From: Pseudorhodobacter antarcticus
GTDB taxonomy: Bacteria > Pseudomonadota > Alphaproteobacteria > Rhodobacterales > Rhodobacteraceae
Length of the DNA: 17,909 nucleotides
Direction: 5' to 3'
Assembly: GCA_945897655.1 (NCBI GenBank)
Contig: CAMDHB010000027.1
Location: forward strand, 1 to 17,909
The notes beneath the pieces are model-generated. The model searched no databases, had not been told where the DNA came from, and was given only the letters and a program-made list of their open reading frames with translations. The position numbers and the translations under genes were made by a program. Below, in pieces: positions 15,344 through 17,909 of the stretch (position 1 is its first letter; every line of letters begins with the position of its first letter).

Positions 15344-16123
15344 ATGAAAATGCGGTGGATTTTTTCTGCCCTGACGCTGGTGGCATCGCAGGCTTGGGCG
15401 CAGGAGCCGCCCTATGGCGACACGGCCGGAACCGTCTTTGACATCATCCGCGCCGACGATCCCTCGGCTTTGCAATGCCTGGACGCGACCGGACAGGCCG
15501 AACGTCAGATCTGGGACAAACGGGTCGACGGCGAACCTGTCGTCAACGCCTATACCTTCATGGCCCGCTATTCCGACGGCACCGCCATCGAAATAGCCGT
15601 CAACCCCGAAGTGGCCAGCGCCGACGCTGCCCTTGCCGCTGCGCAGCGGTTTGCCCGGCCGCTGGGGCAATTGCCCACCTCACTCAGGCAGGGGATCAGG
15701 CGGTTCAGCATCCATCAGGGCGACGAAGGCTTTCACGCAGGCACTGGCCAGATCGTGGTCTATACCGGGCGGGCCGATCAGCGGGCCAGCTATGACCATC
15801 TGGAAGAATCGCTGTTCCACGAGGCTGTCCATGCCTCCTGGGACGAACAGCACCGCCTGGCCCCGGACTGGATGGCCGCACAACAGGCGGACGGCCGGTT
15901 CCTGACCGGCTATGGCGCCCGATCCCCAGACCGCGAGGATCTGGCCGAAACGGCGCTCTTCGCCTTTGCCATCCTTCACCATCCCGACCGCTTCCCCCCG
16001 GCTGACACCGCCGATACGCTGGCCGCCGTGCCGAACCGCATCGCCTATATCAAGACGCTACTGCCCCCGGACCAGCCTTTGTATTATCAGGTGGCCGAGG
16101 CGGCAGGGTGTCTCAGCGGATGA
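15344..16123 (+). CDS. Secreted zincin-type putative metallopeptidase
   Basis: The 259-residue protein has a Sec signal peptide (MKMRWIFSALTLVASQAWAQ, cleavage after AWA). The centre carries the zinc-protease helix LFHEAVHASWD, with His159, Glu160 and His163, and a downstream GARSPDREDLAETALFAFA in which Glu198 or Glu202 could be the third ligand, as in gluzincin-like enzymes. Two cysteines (Cys45 and near the C-terminus in EAAGCLSG) could form a disulfide, which fits a periplasmic location. I do not recognise a named family. The ATG at 15344 is well supported by AAGGAGG nine bases upstream. The gene overlaps the next protease gene by an ATGA junction and is divergent from the oxygenase/exporter operon. 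Confidence 0.8.
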   Translation: MKMRWIFSALTLVASQAWAQEPPYGDTAGTVFDIIRADDPSALQCLDATGQAERQIWDKRVDGEPVVNAYTFMARYSDGTAIEIAVNPEVASADAALAAAQRFARPLGQLPTSLRQGIRRFSIHQGDEGFHAGTGQIVVYTGRADQRASYDHLEESLFHEAVHASWDEQHRLAPDWMAAQQADGRFLTGYGARSPDREDLAETALFAFAILHHPDRFPPADTADTLAAVPNRIAYIKTLLPPDQPLYYQVAEAAGCLSG

Positions 16124-16803
16124 CATCGGCCAAGGCGACGATGGCAGATTGGCTGGCGCTGCATGGCGTCACGGCCCAAGCCTGCCGCGCTGCACTGACG
16201 GCGGGCGAACCCGTCCCCGCAAAACCCGCCGACCCCGCATGGCCCTGCGATCCCACGGCCCTGTGGCGACAGGTGGCCGACCTTCTGGCCCCCACCTTTC
16301 CCGTGGACGACAGCCTGATCGAACGCACCTGGGCCACCACGCGAACCGATTTTTCGCCCCAGATCACCGCCCGCGCCTTTACCCTGCATGATGATGGCAC
16401 GGGCCACCCCCTCGTGGCCTTTCGCCCCAAGGGCAGGCTGTCCGACCTGCCGACACTGGCGCACGAGTTTGGCCATGCTGCCCAGATCCTGGCCTCGGCC
16501 GGCCAACCCATGCCCCCCGTCCTGCGCGAGGTTTGCGCCTGCCTCGCGGAACGCCTGGTCCTGCGCAGATTGGCGGTAACCGACCCCGACCGCGCCCGGG
16601 TGGCACAGGCCTTCATGGCCGGGCGCGGCCTGCGGCACCGGCAGGATTTGTTGGTGGCGCTGGATCAGCCGCAGGCGACCTACAGCTATAACTGGAACTA
16701 TCCTCTGGCGCGTGCCCTGGTGCGCGGGCTTGACGGGCTGAACCCGGTCGCTCTGGCGCGGCTCTTTGCCGGGCACATCCCTCTCACCGATCTGATGATC
16801 TAG
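16120..16803 (+). CDS. Small M3-like (oligoendopeptidase F-type) metallopeptidase domain protein
   Basis: The protein is 227 residues and has no signal peptide, so it is probably cytosolic. DLPTLAHEFGHAAQI carries the HEFGH zinc motif (His115, Glu116, His119), closely matching M3 peptidases such as PepF (TLAHELGHAVH). Glu137 in LREVCACLAERL matches the third-ligand block EVASTFNE of that family. The usual 550-600-residue M3 fold is reduced to little more than the active-site region plus a C-terminal segment with YNWNYPLARALVRGL. The ATG at 16120 overlaps the preceding stop as ATGA; the GTG at 16108 would extend it by four residues. Translational coupling with the secreted metallopeptidase suggests linked function. 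A strong terminator follows its stop. Confidence 0.72.
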   Translation: MTSAKATMADWLALHGVTAQACRAALTAGEPVPAKPADPAWPCDPTALWRQVADLLAPTFPVDDSLIERTWATTRTDFSPQITARAFTLHDDGTGHPLVAFRPKGRLSDLPTLAHEFGHAAQILASAGQPMPPVLREVCACLAERLVLRRLAVTDPDRARVAQAFMAGRGLRHRQDLLVALDQPQATYSYNWNYPLARALVRGLDGLNPVALARLFAGHIPLTDLMI

Positions 16804-16807
16804 GGCA

Positions 16808-16835
16808 AAAGGGCCGCGCTGATGCGCGGCCCTTT
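16808..16835. terminator. Bidirectional intrinsic terminator
   Basis: AAAGGGCCGCGC and GCGCGGCCCTTT form a perfect 12-bp stem around a 4-nt loop (TGAT), placed five bases after the stop of the plus-strand M3-like gene and 25 bases beyond the stop of the minus-strand acidic-repeat gene. The U-run is CCCTTTC on the plus strand and CCCTTTTG on the minus strand, so it can end transcripts from both sides. Confidence 0.85.
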
Positions 16836-16860
16836 CTGGTTCAGGGTGTTCAGGAACGGA

Positions 16861-17909
16861 TCAGTCGCCGTCGCCTTCGTCGCCTTCGTTGGCTTCGTCG
16901 TTCTCGTCGTCTTCGTCGCCTTCGTCGGCTTCGTCGTCCTCGTCACCTTCGTCGTTTTCGTCGGCTTCGTCGAACTCGTCACCCTCGTCGGCTTCGTCGG
17001 CTTCGTCGTCTTCGTTGCCTTCGTCGAATTCGTTGCCTTCGTCGGTTTCGTCACCTTCGTCGGCTTCGTCGGCTTCGTCGCCTTCGTCGAATTCGTCGTT
17101 CTGGCCGATCTGGAACTCGTTGCCTTCGTCCCCTTCGTCGCCTTGGTTGTCTTCGTCGGCTTCGTCGCCTTCGTTGGTTTCGTCTCCTTCGTCAGATTCG
17201 TCGGCTTCGTCGCCTTCGTCGAATTCGTCGGCTTCGTTGGCTTCGTCGCCTTCGTCGAATTCGTCGTCTTCGTCGCCTTCGTTGCCTTCGTCGGCGCCTA
17301 TTTCAACGATAAAGTCCAAGACCTCGTCGCCTTCGTTGCCCTCGTTGGCTTCGTCGCCTTCATCGCCTTCGTTGAACTCGTCGGCTTCATCGCCTTCGTC
17401 GTTCTCGTCACCCTCGTTACCAGAGAAGTCGTCTGTCACCGAGGTGGCAATTTCGTCGCCCTCATTGCCCTCTTGACCTTCGTCGGCTTCGTCACCTTCG
17501 TTGGACTCGTCGCCTTCGTCGAACTCGTCGCCCTCGTCGGCTTCAACACCTTCGTCGTTCTCGTCGCCTTCGTCGCCTTCGGCGTTCTCGTCGCCTTCGT
17601 CGCTTTCGTTGGCTTCGTTGCCTTCGTCGCCGTCAACAGTTTCGTCGTTCTCGTCGCCTTCGTCGGCTTCGTCGCCTTCGTCCAACTCGTCGTTTTCGTT
17701 GCCTTCTTCGCCTTCTTCGCCTTCATCGTTCTCGTCGGCTTCGTCGCCTTCGTTGCCTTCGTCCTCACCGATTTCAAAGATAAAGTCCAAATCCTCGTCG
17801 CCTTCGTCGCCTTCGTCGAATTCGTCGTTTTCGTTGGCTTCGTCGGCTTCGTCGCCCTCGTCGGCTTCGTTACCTGTTCCATCCCGGATGATCACATAGA
17901 CCCTCGGCG
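16861..17909 (-). CDS. Highly acidic X-Asp-Glu triplet-repeat protein, 5' end cut by window
   Basis: The minus-strand frame is open for about 349 codons from the window edge to a TGA at 16861-16863; it continues beyond the window, so the start is not seen (a GTG at 17895 is internal-looking, preceded by PRVY). After VIIRDGTGNEADE nearly all of the chain is X-(D/N/E)-E triplets, mostly GDE, ADE, NDE, FDE, NEG. There is no Lys, His, Pro, Cys, Trp or Tyr in the visible repeat region and only one Arg. The repeats are broken by short hydrophobic inserts: LDFIFEIGEDEGNEGDE (residues 36-52 from the GTG), SVTDDFSGNEGDE (152-164), LDFIVEIGADEGNEGDE (193-209) and FQIGQNDE (261-268). The opposite strand gives only low-complexity serine, making the acidic frame the likely coding one. 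I know no family. A secreted or cation-binding polypeptide is possible but not shown. Confidence 0.75.
   Translation of the reverse strand, partial: PRVYVIIRDGTGNEADEGDEADEANENDEFDEGDEGDEDLDFIFEIGEDEGNEGDEADENDEGEEGEEGNENDELDEGDEADEGDENDETVDGDEGNEANESDEGDENAEGDEGDENDEGVEADEGDEFDEGDESNEGDEADEGQEGNEGDEIATSVTDDFSGNEGDENDEGDEADEFNEGDEGDEANEGNEGDEVLDFIVEIGADEGNEGDEDDEFDEGDEANEADEFDEGDEADESDEGDETNEGDEADEDNQGDEGDEGNEFQIGQNDEFDEGDEADEADEGDETDEGNEFDEGNEDDEADEADEGDEFDEADENDEGDEDDEADEGDEDDENDEANEGDEGDGD
16889..17870. repeat. 9-bp minisatellite-like tandem repeat (TTCGTCGNN)
   Basis: About 1 kb of DNA is built from imperfect 9-base units TTCGTCGCC / TTCGTCGGC / TTCGTCGAA / TTCGTCGTT. Two codons of each unit (GAA for Glu, GAC for Asp on the coding strand) are almost constant while the third codon varies. 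The register is interrupted at about 17103-17120, 17296-17325, 17430-17455 and 17765-17795 by the non-repeat inserts of the encoded protein. Confidence 0.9.

Noticed and set aside
16889..17870. CRISPR array in the repeat-rich region
   Set aside because: Units are 9 bp, contiguous and coding, with no repeat-spacer alternation of about 30 bp and no cas genes.
16889..17899. Long plus-strand frames of low-complexity Ser-Pro-Ala sequence in the repeat region
   Set aside because: They are the reverse reading of the 9-bp repeat and begin only inside it. The minus-strand frame is open across the whole region, contains non-repeat inserts with sensible composition and ends just before a good terminator.
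16861..17909. RTX-type calcium-binding nonapeptide repeats in the acidic protein
   Set aside because: The GGxGxDxUx pattern is absent. The unit is three residues, X-Asp/Asn-Glu, with few double glycines.

Overview
The window comes from a high-GC alphaproteobacterium, almost certainly a phototrophic member of the Rhodobacteraceae (purple non-sulfur or aerobic anoxygenic phototroph). The evidence is a bchG / PucC-type MFS carrier / bchP / idi operon in the order known from Rhodobacter photosynthesis clusters, a PpsR-type TGT-N12-ACA box just upstream of bchG, a class I (archaeal-type) lysyl-tRNA synthetase as usual in this group, and a BLUF photoreceptor. No tRNA, rRNA, CRISPR array or insertion sequence was recognised.

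Layout. 1-396 (-): start of a CoxG-like SRPBCC protein, cut by the window edge. 397-835: no convincing gene, but several hairpins. 836-3124 (-): large right-handed beta-helix (pectate-lyase-fold) protein, divergent from a single-domain BLUF photoreceptor (3305-3712, +). Between the BLUF gene and a convergent secreted DUF4864 protein (3953-4348, -) lies a long inverted repeat. Then come lysyl-tRNA synthetase (4406-5992, -), a TerB-like protein (6086-6508, +) and an HNH endonuclease gene with a frameshift near its 3' end (about 6518-7251, -). An AT-rich patch with operator-like repeats (7313-7384) separates that gene from the pigment operon.

Pigment operon (-): idi (7384-7917), bchP (7914-9098), MFS carrier (9095-10387) and bchG (10384-11292), each junction a 4-bp ATGA overlap. 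BchG attaches the isoprenoid alcohol to bacteriochlorophyllide, BchP reduces geranylgeranyl to phytyl, and Idi supplies the isoprenoid precursor balance. No other photosynthesis genes are present on either side inside the window.

Export/protease/acidic-repeat region: a TIGR02466-type 2OG-Fe(II) oxygenase (14474-15142), a type I secretion ABC permease/ATPase with non-canonical catalytic motifs (12689-14452) and its HlyD-type membrane fusion protein (11379 to about 12611 or 12685) form an apparent operon (-). Divergent from it are two overlapping genes (+) for different zincin-type metallopeptidases: a secreted HEAVH protein and a cytosolic M3-like HEFGH protein. Convergent with these, sharing a bidirectional terminator, is an extremely acidic protein (16861 to beyond 17909, -) made almost wholly of X-Asp/Asn-Glu triplets. 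The grouping of modifying oxygenase, exporter, two proteases and a repetitive acidic polypeptide is the most interesting part of the window. That these genes work together is inference from position only.
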